The notes below the pieces were generated by a model. It did no database searches. It was not told the DNA's origin and saw only the letters and a list, made by a program, of their open reading frames with translations. Below, piece after piece: positions 8,318-17,066 of a stretch of 40,281 nucleotides of DNA. The DNA is from Proteobacteria bacterium UBA7447 (GTDB lineage Bacteria > Pseudomonadota > Gammaproteobacteria > Arenicellales > UBA868). Position 1 is the stretch's first letter, and the number at the start of each line of letters is the position of its first letter. Made by a program: the position numbers and the translations under genes. The stretch spans positions 1 through 40,281 of the forward strand of contig DLPX01000019.1 in the NCBI GenBank assembly GCA_002477475.1, written 5' to 3'.

Positions 8318-9148
8318 TCAACTGAGCAACTCGCGATGGATCCCGCTTCTTTGCAGTACTGTCGCCGCAATTTCTTCGACCGAAATACCTGAGGTATTAG
8401 ACATCGGAATGCTGTGGTGTCGATACATCCCTTCGGCGCGACGGATTTCAAGCTGACATTGGGCCAACTTGGCATAGGGGCTGTCAGGCCGGCGCTTTTC
8501 ACGAATTTCATGCAGCCGCTGGGGGTCTATCGTCAACCCAAAAAGACGATCCTTATAGGGGATCAGCACGGGAGGCAATCCATCGTCCAGGAAGTCATCA
8601 TCGGTGAGAGGGTAGTTCGCGCAGTACAACCCGAAATGCATTGCGAGATAGACACAGGTGGGTGTTTTCCCACTACGCGATACCCCCACCAGGATCAGAT
8701 CTGCCTGCTCGTAGGCATCCGGATTAACGCCGTCATCGGAATCCATTGCGAAATGCACGGCGTCGATCCGCGAGTTGTAGCGCAACTGATCGGTGACGCC
8801 GTGGCTATAGCCCGCCTGCCAACTCGGAATGAGATTGAGCTCGCGCGACAACAGGCCCATAAAGGAGCTGAAAACATCCACGACCAGCGCATTGGCTTGA
8901 TCGATCTGCTTGCGGTAATCCGCGTTAACGAAGGTCACGAACACGATGGGCCGTGACCCATCCTCTTGGCCGCCTTCTTTTATTTGTCGGAGTACATCTT
9001 TCAACTTATCATCCGAGTCAACGAAAGGGAGCACCGTGGTCACAAAATGTACCTGCGGGAACTGCGTCAATAAACTCCTCGCGAGTTCTTCCGCAGTCAG
9101 GCCGGTACGGTCGGAGACCACAAAGACCGAACGTTTATCAAGACTCAT
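8318..9148 (-). CDS. ppsR: PEP synthase regulatory protein PpsR (bifunctional kinase/pyrophosphorylase)
   Basis: A 276-aa DUF299-family enzyme that inactivates PEP synthase by ADP-dependent phosphorylation of its active-site threonine and reactivates it by Pi-dependent dephosphorylation. Visible hallmarks are the N-terminal FVVSDRTGLTAEELARSLL, the P-loop-like GVSRSGKTPTCVYLA, and ANYPLTDDD. An AAGAGG lies 6 nt before the ATG. It is divergently paired with its substrate gene ppsA across 77 bp, the usual arrangement, which secures the assignment. Confidence 0.96.
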   Translation of the reverse strand: MSLDKRSVFVVSDRTGLTAEELARSLLTQFPQVHFVTTVLPFVDSDDKLKDVLRQIKEGGQEDGSRPIVFVTFVNADYRKQIDQANALVVDVFSSFMGLLSRELNLIPSWQAGYSHGVTDQLRYNSRIDAVHFAMDSDDGVNPDAYEQADLILVGVSRSGKTPTCVYLAMHFGLYCANYPLTDDDFLDDGLPPVLIPYKDRLFGLTIDPQRLHEIREKRRPDSPYAKLAQCQLEIRRAEGMYRHHSIPMSNTSGISVEEIAATVLQRSGIHRELLS

Positions 9149-9225
9149 CGGCGCCTCTTTTCTGATATCAGGAAGATGTCCAGGAGCCGAATGTATAGCA
9201 TATCCATGGGAGCCGTCAGACCATC

Positions 9226-11592
9226 ATGACCTCTGAATACGTTATCGCATTCACGGCACTCGGTATGAATGCCGTGCCCCGAGTGGGAGGCAAAAACGCC
9301 TCGTTGGGTGAAATGATCAGCCAACTGGATTCTGCCGGTATCTCTGTGCCGGATGGTTTCGCGACGACTGCCGATGCCTTTAGGCTGTTTTTGGAACAGG
9401 ACGGACTGAAAGGCCGTATCGACCACGCGTTGGCTCCGCTGGATGTCGACGATATTGAGCAACTGACCAGCACCGGAGAGCAGATCCGGCGTTGGATTAT
9501 CGAAACCCCCCTGCCCACCACGTTGTCTGAGGAGATAACCCAACACTACAGAGAATTCGGAGATCACACGGCTGTTGCTGTCCGATCCTCAGCCACTGCC
9601 GAGGATTTGCCCGAGGCTTCCTTCGCGGGACAACAGGAAAGCTTTCTGAATGTTCGCGGAATCGACAGCGTTCTGATCGCAGTGCACGAGGTCTTTGCAT
9701 CACTTTTCAATGACCGAGCGATTGCATATCGCGTGCACCAGGGATTTGATCATGCGCAGGTTGCCATCTCTGCGGGCATCCAGCGCATGGTTCGAAGCGA
9801 TATGGGAGCGAGCGGCGTCGCCTTCACCCTGGACACTGAATCCGGATTTTCGGATACGGTCTTCATTACGTCCAGCGTCGGACTGGGTGAGTGTGTCGTT
9901 CAGGGAGCAGTCAATCCCGATGAGTTCTACGTTCACAAATCCACGCTGAAAAGCGGTCACCCGGCCATCACCCGAAGACATCTCGGCAGCAAACTGATCA
10001 AGATGGTCTACGCGGAATCGGGGGATCCCTCTCCGGTCAAAACCGTAGATACATCGAACGAGGAACGAAACTCCTTCTCCCTGACCGACAACCAGGTAGA
10101 AGCATTGGCTGGGATGGCGATGACCATTGAAGCCCACTATGGCAAGCCGATGGATATTGAGTGGGGGCTTGACGGTGAGTCCGGCGAACTTTTCATCCTG
10201 CAGGCACGTCCAGAGACTGTCCAAAGCCGGGTCCAGAAGCAGGTTCTGGAACGCTACCGACTGAACGGGTCAGGACCGGTACTGTGCGAAGGTCGCAGTA
10301 TCGGCAGCCGTATCGGAGCCGGCACGGTTCGTGTGGTTCCCTCGGTAAAGGATCTCGACAAGGTGGCTCCCGGAGATATCCTGGTCACCGACATGACGGA
10401 CCCCGATTGGGAACCCGTTATGAAGCGGGCGGGTGCGATTGTCACCAACCGGGGCGGGCGGACCTGTCACGCCGCCATTATCGCCCGTGAACTTGGCATA
10501 CCGGCGGTGGTCGGCTGCGGCAAAGCGACCTCATCACTCAGCGAGGGCCTTTCGGTTACCGTCTCATGTGCAGAAGGCGACACAGGCCGGGTCTATGAGG
10601 GCGCACTAGATTTTGAAGTTGAACGGATCGATCTTGCAGATATGCCCGAGCTGCCATTCAAGATCAGCATGAATATCGGCAATCCGGAGCGGGCTTTTGA
10701 TTTTCAGAGCCTACCCAACGCGGGTGTCGGCCTCGCACGACTGGAATTCATTATCAACAATACGATTGGGGTTCATCCAAAAGCGCTCCTGAACTACGAG
10801 CGACTGGAATCCGACATCCGGGCCAAAGTCGATCAGGCGATTGCGGGCTATGACAGCCCCATTGATTTTTACGTTAAGAAACTCGCCGAGGGTGTCTCCC
10901 ACATCGGAGCCGCCTTTAATCCCAAACCTGTCATCGTGCGACTGTCTGATTTCAAATCCAACGAATACGCAAACATGATTGGAGGACGCGAGTTCGAGCC
11001 CCGGGAGGATAATCCCATGCTCGGTTTCCGCGGGGCCTCCCGCTACATCGATTCAGGCTTTCGTGACTGCTTCGAGCTTGAGTGCCGTGCCCTGAAATAT
11101 GTTCGCGACGACATGGGACTCAAGAATGTCTGGCTGATGGTGCCGTTTGTCCGGACTTTGACGGAGGCCGAGGCAGTTATGACCTTGCTGGCAGACAACG
11201 GACTGGTGAGAGGGGTCAACGACCTTAAAGTCATCATGATGTGCGAGATCCCGGCGAACGCCCTCCTTGCGGACGCCTTTTTGGAGCACTTCGACGGCTT
11301 CTCGATCGGCTCCAATGACCTGACCCAGCTGGCACTGGGTCTTGACCGCGACTCCGGTGACATCGCGCACCTTTTCGATGAACGCAACGACGCGGTCAAA
11401 ATTCTGCTCCACCAGGCGATCGACGCCTGCCGGCGCGCTGGCAAATATGTTGGCATCTGCGGGCAGGGGCCCTCAGATCATCCCGACTTTGCCCGCTGGC
11501 TGATGGATGAGGGAATTGAGAGTGTCTCTCTTAATCCGGATAGTGTTGTGCCGACCTGGCTTTACCTCGCGGGACAGCAGATCGACCCCTAG
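9226..11592 (+). CDS. ppsA: Phosphoenolpyruvate synthase
   Basis: A 788-aa enzyme converting pyruvate, ATP and water to PEP, AMP and Pi for gluconeogenesis. Domains in order: the ATP-grasp domain from RVGGKNASLGEM (about residue 20) through AVRSSATAEDLPEASFAGQQ; the phosphohistidine swivel domain with GGRTCHAAIIARELGIP (catalytic His, preceded by the Thr targeted by PpsR); and the C-terminal TIM barrel with the catalytic Cys in GICGQGPSDHPDF. Full length for the family (E. coli 792 aa). The ATG at 9226 lacks a good Shine-Dalgarno but places the first conserved block at the expected distance. It converges on typA with 18 bp between stops. Confidence 0.97.
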   Translation: MTSEYVIAFTALGMNAVPRVGGKNASLGEMISQLDSAGISVPDGFATTADAFRLFLEQDGLKGRIDHALAPLDVDDIEQLTSTGEQIRRWIIETPLPTTLSEEITQHYREFGDHTAVAVRSSATAEDLPEASFAGQQESFLNVRGIDSVLIAVHEVFASLFNDRAIAYRVHQGFDHAQVAISAGIQRMVRSDMGASGVAFTLDTESGFSDTVFITSSVGLGECVVQGAVNPDEFYVHKSTLKSGHPAITRRHLGSKLIKMVYAESGDPSPVKTVDTSNEERNSFSLTDNQVEALAGMAMTIEAHYGKPMDIEWGLDGESGELFILQARPETVQSRVQKQVLERYRLNGSGPVLCEGRSIGSRIGAGTVRVVPSVKDLDKVAPGDILVTDMTDPDWEPVMKRAGAIVTNRGGRTCHAAIIARELGIPAVVGCGKATSSLSEGLSVTVSCAEGDTGRVYEGALDFEVERIDLADMPELPFKISMNIGNPERAFDFQSLPNAGVGLARLEFIINNTIGVHPKALLNYERLESDIRAKVDQAIAGYDSPIDFYVKKLAEGVSHIGAAFNPKPVIVRLSDFKSNEYANMIGGREFEPREDNPMLGFRGASRYIDSGFRDCFELECRALKYVRDDMGLKNVWLMVPFVRTLTEAEAVMTLLADNGLVRGVNDLKVIMMCEIPANALLADAFLEHFDGFSIGSNDLTQLALGLDRDSGDIAHLFDERNDAVKILLHQAIDACRRAGKYVGICGQGPSDHPDFARWLMDEGIESVSLNPDSVVPTWLYLAGQQIDP

Positions 11593-11610
11593 CCGCCGCG
11601 TCGCGCCCGA

Positions 11611-13437
11611 TCAGGCAGCGCGGCTGGCGCGTTTGCGCTCGTGCTCACGCAGGAATTTCTTTCGAATCCTAATGGATTCTGGGGTCACCTCCACCAATTC
11701 ATCCTCGTTGATAAACTCGAGCGCATATTCGAGCGTGATCGAGACCGGCGGTGTCAGCAGCAGGTTTTCGTCAGTGCCAGCGGCACGGATATTGGTCAAC
11801 TGTTTTGCCTTAAGGGGATTCACCACCAGGTCATTGGATCTTGAGTGAATGCCAATGACCATGCCCTCATAAACCTCAACCCCATGACCAATAAATAGTC
11901 GTCCTCGCTCCTGCAGATTAAACAGAGCATAAGCCAACGCCTTGCCTGCCGACATGGATATCATCACACCGTTGTTACGCTCAGCGAGACTGCCCTCCAA
12001 GCGCGGACCATAATGATCAAATGCGTGATACATCAATCCGGTTCCTGAGCTGATGGTGAGAAATTCCGAGCGAAATCCAATCAGTCCCCGACTGGTGATC
12101 AGATAGTCCAGCCGTACGCGGCCACGGCCATCAGGCACCATATCGCGCAGTTGGGCGCGGCGCTCTCCAAGGTTCTCCATCACGCGGCCCTGGTACGCTT
12201 CCTCGACGTCCACCGTCAGCGTCTCAAAAGGCTCCTGCGTTTCCCCCGCCTCCTCACGCATGATGACCTCCGGACGGGAGATCGCCAGTTCGTATCCCTC
12301 GCGGCGCATATTCTCAATAAGAATTGACAGATGCAGTTCACCCCGACCGGATACCCGGAACTTGTCGGGATCTTCCATGGGTTCGACCCGGAGTGCCACG
12401 TTGTGAATGAGCTCGCGCTCGAGCCGTTCTTTTAGGTTGCGGCTGGTGACAAATTTCCCTTCGCGTCCAGCAAAGGGAGAATCGTTCACCTGGAAAGTCA
12501 TGCTCAAGGTAGGTTGATCCACACTCAGCATAGGGAGTGGCTCAACGAAATCCGGATGACATAACGTATCGGAAATCCCCAACGCATCCAGCCCCGTCAC
12601 AGCAACGATATCTCCAGACACAGCGCTTTCCGTTTCTACCCGCTCCAGCCCATGAAAGCCCAGAATCTGCAGGATCCTCCCCTTGCGCACCTTTCCCTCC
12701 GGCTCAGTCACTGCCACAGCATCGTTGCGCCGAATCTGGCCCCGCTGGATTCGGCCGATCCCAATGACTCCGACATAGGGCGAATAATCCAGCGCGCTGA
12801 TCTGCATCTGGAAGGAGCCGTCCGGATCTACCGAGGGAACCGGCGCGTGAGTCACAATTGCGTCAAACAACGCCTCCATACCCTGATTCGCTTCTGCAGC
12901 GGGTTCTTTTGCGGCCCAACCCTGTAAAGCAGAAGCATAAATGACGGGAAAGTCCAGTTGCGCCTCGGACGCGCCCAGGCGATCGAACAGATCGAAGGTC
13001 TGATCCAGCGCCCAATCCGGGCGGGCGCCGGGACGGTCGACCTTGTTAATCACCACAATCGGCCGGAGCCCATGACTCAAGGCTTTTTGCGTCACAAACC
13101 GTGTCTGTGGCATGGGACCCTCTACTGCATCCACCAACAGCAGTACGGAATCCACCATCGACAGCACCCGCTCCACTTCTCCGCCAAAATCTGCGTGGCC
13201 CGGGGTGTCAACGATGTTGATGCGCCATTCTCGCCAGCGGATAGCGGTGTTTTTCGAAAGGATCGTAATGCCGCGCTCTCGCTCCAGATCATTGGAGTCC
13301 ATCACACGCTCCCCCATCTCTCCATGTGAGGCCAGCGTGCCGGATTGGTGCAGCAGTTGATCGACCAGCGTGGTCTTGCCGTGGTCAACGTGGGCGATGA
13401 TCGCCACGTTTCTCAAGTTTTCTATCGAGGGATGCAT
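11611..13437 (-). CDS. typA: Ribosome-associated translational GTPase TypA/BipA
   Basis: A 608-aa GTPase of the EF-G/LepA class involved in 50S assembly and stress adaptation. Motifs: P-loop AHVDHGKTTL (about 16-25), ERERGITILSKNTA, DTPGHADFGGEVERVL, NKVDRPGARP. The BipA-specific C-terminal region includes GLIGFRSEFLT and the GTGLMYHAFDHYGP block, and the protein ends in a basic tail. Length matches E. coli BipA (607 aa). It lies 65 bp downstream of the DMT transporter gene, on the same strand. An AGGA about 10 nt before the ATG is a modest ribosome site. Confidence 0.97.
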   Translation of the reverse strand: MHPSIENLRNVAIIAHVDHGKTTLVDQLLHQSGTLASHGEMGERVMDSNDLERERGITILSKNTAIRWREWRINIVDTPGHADFGGEVERVLSMVDSVLLLVDAVEGPMPQTRFVTQKALSHGLRPIVVINKVDRPGARPDWALDQTFDLFDRLGASEAQLDFPVIYASALQGWAAKEPAAEANQGMEALFDAIVTHAPVPSVDPDGSFQMQISALDYSPYVGVIGIGRIQRGQIRRNDAVAVTEPEGKVRKGRILQILGFHGLERVETESAVSGDIVAVTGLDALGISDTLCHPDFVEPLPMLSVDQPTLSMTFQVNDSPFAGREGKFVTSRNLKERLERELIHNVALRVEPMEDPDKFRVSGRGELHLSILIENMRREGYELAISRPEVIMREEAGETQEPFETLTVDVEEAYQGRVMENLGERRAQLRDMVPDGRGRVRLDYLITSRGLIGFRSEFLTISSGTGLMYHAFDHYGPRLEGSLAERNNGVMISMSAGKALAYALFNLQERGRLFIGHGVEVYEGMVIGIHSRSNDLVVNPLKAKQLTNIRAAGTDENLLLTPPVSITLEYALEFINEDELVEVTPESIRIRKKFLREHERKRASRAA

Positions 13438-13502
13438 CCAAGAGGATCCTGAATCAGTGAGTCGGAAAGCGCGCGGCGGCGCATTATACCGACAGCGACG
13501 AT

Positions 13503-14456
13503 TCAGCGAAGTGTTGCCTCGGCGGCTGCGTCCTGACCCTGAACGTGCTCCCGATAGAAAAGATAGATTCCCGCACCCACAATGAGCACCATGCCTGTCG
13601 CTTCAAGTGCAGAGGGGATATCTCCGAAGACGGCAAAGGCAAGAATCATTACCGCTGCCAGGCCGCTGTACTCGTAGGGTGAGATCACGGCCGGATCTGC
13701 AATTCGATAAGCGCTGTGGAGCAAAAGGAACCCTGAAGTGCCGATGAGCGTGATCATCAACAAAGACAGAGTGACGTCAAGGCCATCCAAGCGCCAGGGA
13801 TGAGTGAGAAATTCAATTCCGTTGATCCCCAGCGCGGAAAGGGAACCATCACCAAAAAAGAGTCCCATTAATCCTGAGAGCACGGTCGTGACCAGATACA
13901 TCACGATGATCTGTTGGTAAACGGTATCGCGCTCAGCGGTTTTCTTGGCGATCATCATCGAAGTGGCGTAAAGCACTGCTACCGTCACCGGTAGCAGGTA
14001 AATCCAGTTGAACGCGCCGCCTTCAGGCCTTGCAATAAAGATCACCCCCGAGAACCCCACCAGCATGGCGGCCCAGCGGCGCACCCCAACCGAACTGCCG
14101 AAAACAAATATGGACATGATGGTAATAAAGAAGGGGCTGACGAGAAAAAGCACAGTGGCATTCGCAATCGGCACTTTTGACTGAGCAAAATAAAACGCCG
14201 CGTAACCAAAGAAAAAAGCGATGCCCCGATATAGGGACAGCCCAGGGTATGCGGTCCACAGTTTAATCGGCTCACCGATGATCTTCTGGAACCCCAGGAT
14301 CAGCAGTATCCCGATAAGCGATCGAAAAAAAAGAATCTGGTACAACGAAACATCATCGGAGAGCAGCTTGATGATGACGTCCTGGACAGAAAAGATCGTC
14401 ATTGCGCTAATGACGAGCACGATTCCGCGTCCGTTTTGCTGCTGGCCCTGTATCAT
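13503..14456 (-). CDS. EamA/DMT family transporter
   Basis: A 317-aa inner-membrane protein of the drug/metabolite transporter superfamily, with two EamA repeats and about ten hydrophobic helices. Seen are ISAMTIFSVQDVIIKLLSD at the first helix, FFRSLIGILLILGFQ, and SPYEYSGLAAVMILAFAVFGDIP in the second repeat. The family moves small solutes, often outwards; the substrate cannot be read from sequence. The ATG at 14456 is chosen because GAGGA lies 4 nt upstream. An upstream in-frame GTG at 14504 is possible, but its GGGAGG abuts the codon and the extension (KSLECRPKTTG) looks unconserved. It starts 7 nt after the stop of the small upstream gene, suggesting coupling. Confidence 0.88.
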   Translation of the reverse strand: MIQGQQQNGRGIVLVISAMTIFSVQDVIIKLLSDDVSLYQILFFRSLIGILLILGFQKIIGEPIKLWTAYPGLSLYRGIAFFFGYAAFYFAQSKVPIANATVLFLVSPFFITIMSIFVFGSSVGVRRWAAMLVGFSGVIFIARPEGGAFNWIYLLPVTVAVLYATSMMIAKKTAERDTVYQQIIVMYLVTTVLSGLMGLFFGDGSLSALGINGIEFLTHPWRLDGLDVTLSLLMITLIGTSGFLLLHSAYRIADPAVISPYEYSGLAAVMILAFAVFGDIPSALEATGMVLIVGAGIYLFYREHVQGQDAAAEATLR

Positions 14457-14463
14457 CGATTCC

Positions 14464-14700
14464 TCAAGTCCTGTAGTCTTCGGGCGGCATTCTAGGGATT
14501 TCACCCTCCCAACGGCTGATCTTGTCGCGGTAATGGAAACCGGAGTCGCCCCAGGCTGACAGGAAAAGGTGCTGCGGGAGACCGATACCCAAGGTCTTGA
14601 TGCAAAGGAAAGCGCTATCGAGCGTAAGCTCCTGTGATATCGTCCGCTTCCCCAAACCGGGCACCTGATCGACAGTCAGGCCGTCTTCCGCCAAGAACAT
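14464..14700 (-). CDS. Small hypothetical protein upstream of the EamA transporter
   Basis: A 78-codon frame with an ATG at 14700 and a GGAG 11 nt upstream, a rather long spacing. The product has an ordinary mixed composition and no signal peptide or membrane segment. It ends in an aromatic, charged stretch (FHYRDKISRWEGEIPR). No family is recognised. Its stop codon sits inside the ribosome-binding region of the EamA gene 7 nt downstream, so the two may be translationally coupled. It diverges from the MFS gene across only 36 bp. It may be a genuine small gene or a chance frame. Confidence 0.4.
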   Translation of the reverse strand: MFLAEDGLTVDQVPGLGKRTISQELTLDSAFLCIKTLGIGLPQHLFLSAWGDSGFHYRDKISRWEGEIPRMPPEDYRT

Positions 14701-14736
14701 CTTAGGCGGTCTCCAGCACCTGAAGCCTGATTACTT

Positions 14737-15996
14737 GTGAAAAAGTCTTTCGCCGCCTATCGACAACTCTTCGTCATCAACGGCCGTCTCGTGGCCTTCA
14801 GTTTTCTGATGACCTTCTACTCAAGTTTTGGCCAGACTTACTTCATCGGGGTATTCGGGCCACACATTCAAGCTGAGTTTGACCTGAGCCATACGCTCTG
14901 GGGCAGCATCTACCTTGCCGGCACACTGGCAAGCGCCCTCTTGATGCCGTTCACCGGAGGCCTGATCGATCGATTCTCGCTCTCCAGCTATTCGATCGCA
15001 GTCGCGTTCGGCCTGCTCGTAGCCTGCGCCTGTATGTCTCTGGCATCAGGTCCAGTCATGCTCGTGGTCGCCATATTTCTTTTGCGACAATCCGGACAGG
15101 GATTGGCATCACATATCTCGATTACCAGCATGGCGCGGTATTTCGATAGGGAGCGCGGCCGCGCCATTGCGGTCGCCTCGCTGGGATACAGCGTTGGCGA
15201 GGCGGTACTGCCCTTTTTGGCGGTGGTCCTCATCGCCGTCATGGGCTGGCGCTGGACATACGCCAGCGCCGCCATTCTGGTGGGAGTCACCTTGATTCCC
15301 GCAACACTCTGGCTGCTCAGTAACCATCACCGCTTTCATCGTCGGTATCTCAGTCAGCTATCCTCCCAGAGAGACTCTGCGGTTTCAAATGTGGTCTCGT
15401 GGACCAGGAGGCAAGTGCTCCGCGACGTCAGGTTCTATGTCATGGCCCCCGGCATACTGTCCTCGCCCATGATCGTGACCGCTTTCTTTTTTCATCATCT
15501 AAATGTCGCCGAAGCCAAGGGCTGGTCCGGTGAATGGATCACCGGGGCTTATATCTTTTATGCCCTGGCAGGAATCATCACTGTCCTCTTTGCAGGACCA
15601 CTGATCGATCGCTTCCGAGCCGAGCGCGTGATTCAGGTTATGTTGATTCCGCTGATGGGGGCATGTTTGATGCTCGCAACCGCAGATCGGGCTTTCTGGG
15701 TGATTCCCTATATGATCATGATGGGCCTGCACACGGGGCTCATCCACACCTCCGCCTCGGCCTTGTGGGCGGAGCTCTATGGGCCGCAACATCTTGGTGC
15801 CATCAAGAGCCTCTATCTGGCCCTGATGGTTTTTGCCTCCGCGGTGGGTCCGGTGGTCATGGGGATGCTGATGGATGCGGGACTCAGTATCTACCGGGTC
15901 TGCAGCGTCTTTGGCGGGTTCATCGCGGTGGGAGCCGTGCTGATCGTGCTGGCCCTGCGGATGAGGCCCACCCCGCCCGATATTGTTTCACCTTGA
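14737..15996 (+). CDS. MFS transporter
   Basis: A 419-aa major facilitator superfamily protein with about twelve hydrophobic helices. The loop 2-3 signature is present in the form GGLIDRFSLSS, and its second-half counterpart is AGPLIDRFRAERV. The N-terminal SFGQTYFIGVFGPHIQAEFDLSH resembles the cyanate/monocarboxylate-like MFS clade. Substrate is unknown. A GTG at 14737 is the only canonical start between the upstream in-frame stop and the first helix, but no clear Shine-Dalgarno precedes it. srkA begins 5 bp after its stop, so the two are probably co-transcribed. Confidence 0.88.
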   Translation: MKKSFAAYRQLFVINGRLVAFSFLMTFYSSFGQTYFIGVFGPHIQAEFDLSHTLWGSIYLAGTLASALLMPFTGGLIDRFSLSSYSIAVAFGLLVACACMSLASGPVMLVVAIFLLRQSGQGLASHISITSMARYFDRERGRAIAVASLGYSVGEAVLPFLAVVLIAVMGWRWTYASAAILVGVTLIPATLWLLSNHHRFHRRYLSQLSSQRDSAVSNVVSWTRRQVLRDVRFYVMAPGILSSPMIVTAFFFHHLNVAEAKGWSGEWITGAYIFYALAGIITVLFAGPLIDRFRAERVIQVMLIPLMGACLMLATADRAFWVIPYMIMMGLHTGLIHTSASALWAELYGPQHLGAIKSLYLALMVFASAVGPVVMGMLMDAGLSIYRVCSVFGGFIAVGAVLIVLALRMRPTPPDIVSP

Positions 15997-16001
15997 ATGC
16001 C

Positions 16002-17009
16002 ATGTCAGACAGCGACACCTCAATGACCACCTATGAAGGGCTTGGGCCTGAAGCGGTACTCTCCGCCGTCGACGGCGAGGGATTTCAATGTGACGGGCGA
16101 CTGCTTGAGATGAATAGTTTTGAGAATCGTGTCTATCAGTTGGGGACTGAGGATGGCGGCATGCTCATCGCCAAATTTTACCGGCCGGGCCGCTGGAGCG
16201 ATGCTGCTATCTTGGAAGAGCACGCCTTTGCCCTGGACCTTGCCTCACAAGACATCGACCTGGTAGCACCTCTTGCCGATAGCGCCGGCGCCACGCTGCG
16301 CGCGTTTGGGCCCTACCGCTTTGCCCTCTTTGAGCGACGCGGAGGGCGATCCCCGGACTTTGAAGATGTCGAGCAGCTTCGTCAGCTAGGCCGCTTCATC
16401 GGGCGCCTACATGCCATCGGCAAAAAAGAACGCTATCAGCACCGGCCGACGCTCGATGTCACGACTTTTGGCAGCGACTGCGCTGGCTTTCTGCTTGGAC
16501 ATGATTTCATTCCATCCGAACTGATTCCCGCCTATGAGTCGCTGACTCAGGACCTGATTAAGAGGGTGGCCTGGTGCTATGAGCGCTGCCCTGACCTGAA
16601 ATTGATCCGCACCCACGGCGACTGCCATCGCGGCAACATTCTTTGGACGGAGAAAGGCCCGCATATGGTGGATCTGGACGATTCACGCATGGCGCCGGCG
16701 GTGCAGGATCTGTGGATGTTTCTTTCGGGTGAGCGGGAAGACTGTGAACAGACCCTGCATGTCCTGCTTGAGGGGTACACCCTTTTTATGGACTTTGACC
16801 CTGTAGAGCTCAACCTGATTGAAGCGCTTCGTACGCTGCGCCTGATGCACTACTTTGCCTGGATAGCGAGACGCTGGAGCGATCCGGCCTTTCCCCGGGC
16901 TTTCCCATGGTTTAATACCTCCCGCAGTTGGGAGCAGCATATTCTCGACCTGCGTGAGCAGGCGGCGCTGATGGATGAACCGCCGCTCACCTGGCAAGCA
17001 GTAAGATAA
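16002..17009 (+). CDS. srkA: Stress response serine/threonine kinase SrkA (YihE)
   Basis: A 335-aa cytoplasmic kinase with the APH/choline-kinase fold. It matches YihE/SrkA, which in E. coli protects against stress-induced death and counters MazF-type toxicity. Shared blocks are LLEMNSFENRVYQLG, IAKFYRPGRWSD, ILEEHAFALDL, the catalytic loop IRTHGDCHRGNILW and MVDLDDSRMAPAVQDLWMFL. The start is uncertain: ATGs at 16002 and 16023 are both in frame and neither has a good ribosome site. 16002 is used because it lies just past the MFS stop. The open frame continues upstream into the MFS gene, but that part is a shadow. Confidence 0.93.
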   Translation: MSDSDTSMTTYEGLGPEAVLSAVDGEGFQCDGRLLEMNSFENRVYQLGTEDGGMLIAKFYRPGRWSDAAILEEHAFALDLASQDIDLVAPLADSAGATLRAFGPYRFALFERRGGRSPDFEDVEQLRQLGRFIGRLHAIGKKERYQHRPTLDVTTFGSDCAGFLLGHDFIPSELIPAYESLTQDLIKRVAWCYERCPDLKLIRTHGDCHRGNILWTEKGPHMVDLDDSRMAPAVQDLWMFLSGEREDCEQTLHVLLEGYTLFMDFDPVELNLIEALRTLRLMHYFAWIARRWSDPAFPRAFPWFNTSRSWEQHILDLREQAALMDEPPLTWQAVR

Positions 17010-17066
17010 TTCCGCCTATCAGCGCAGTGGTGTATCTGCTCCCTCGCTGACTCTACGCTCAAAAAT

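Noticed and set aside
8414..8956. 180-codon plus-strand frame opposite ppsR
   Set aside because: Antisense shadow of ppsR with no recognisable product.
15534..16001. In-frame open extension upstream of srkA
   Set aside because: It overlaps the MFS transporter gene; SrkA homology begins only after 16002, so this is a shadow of the MFS gene.
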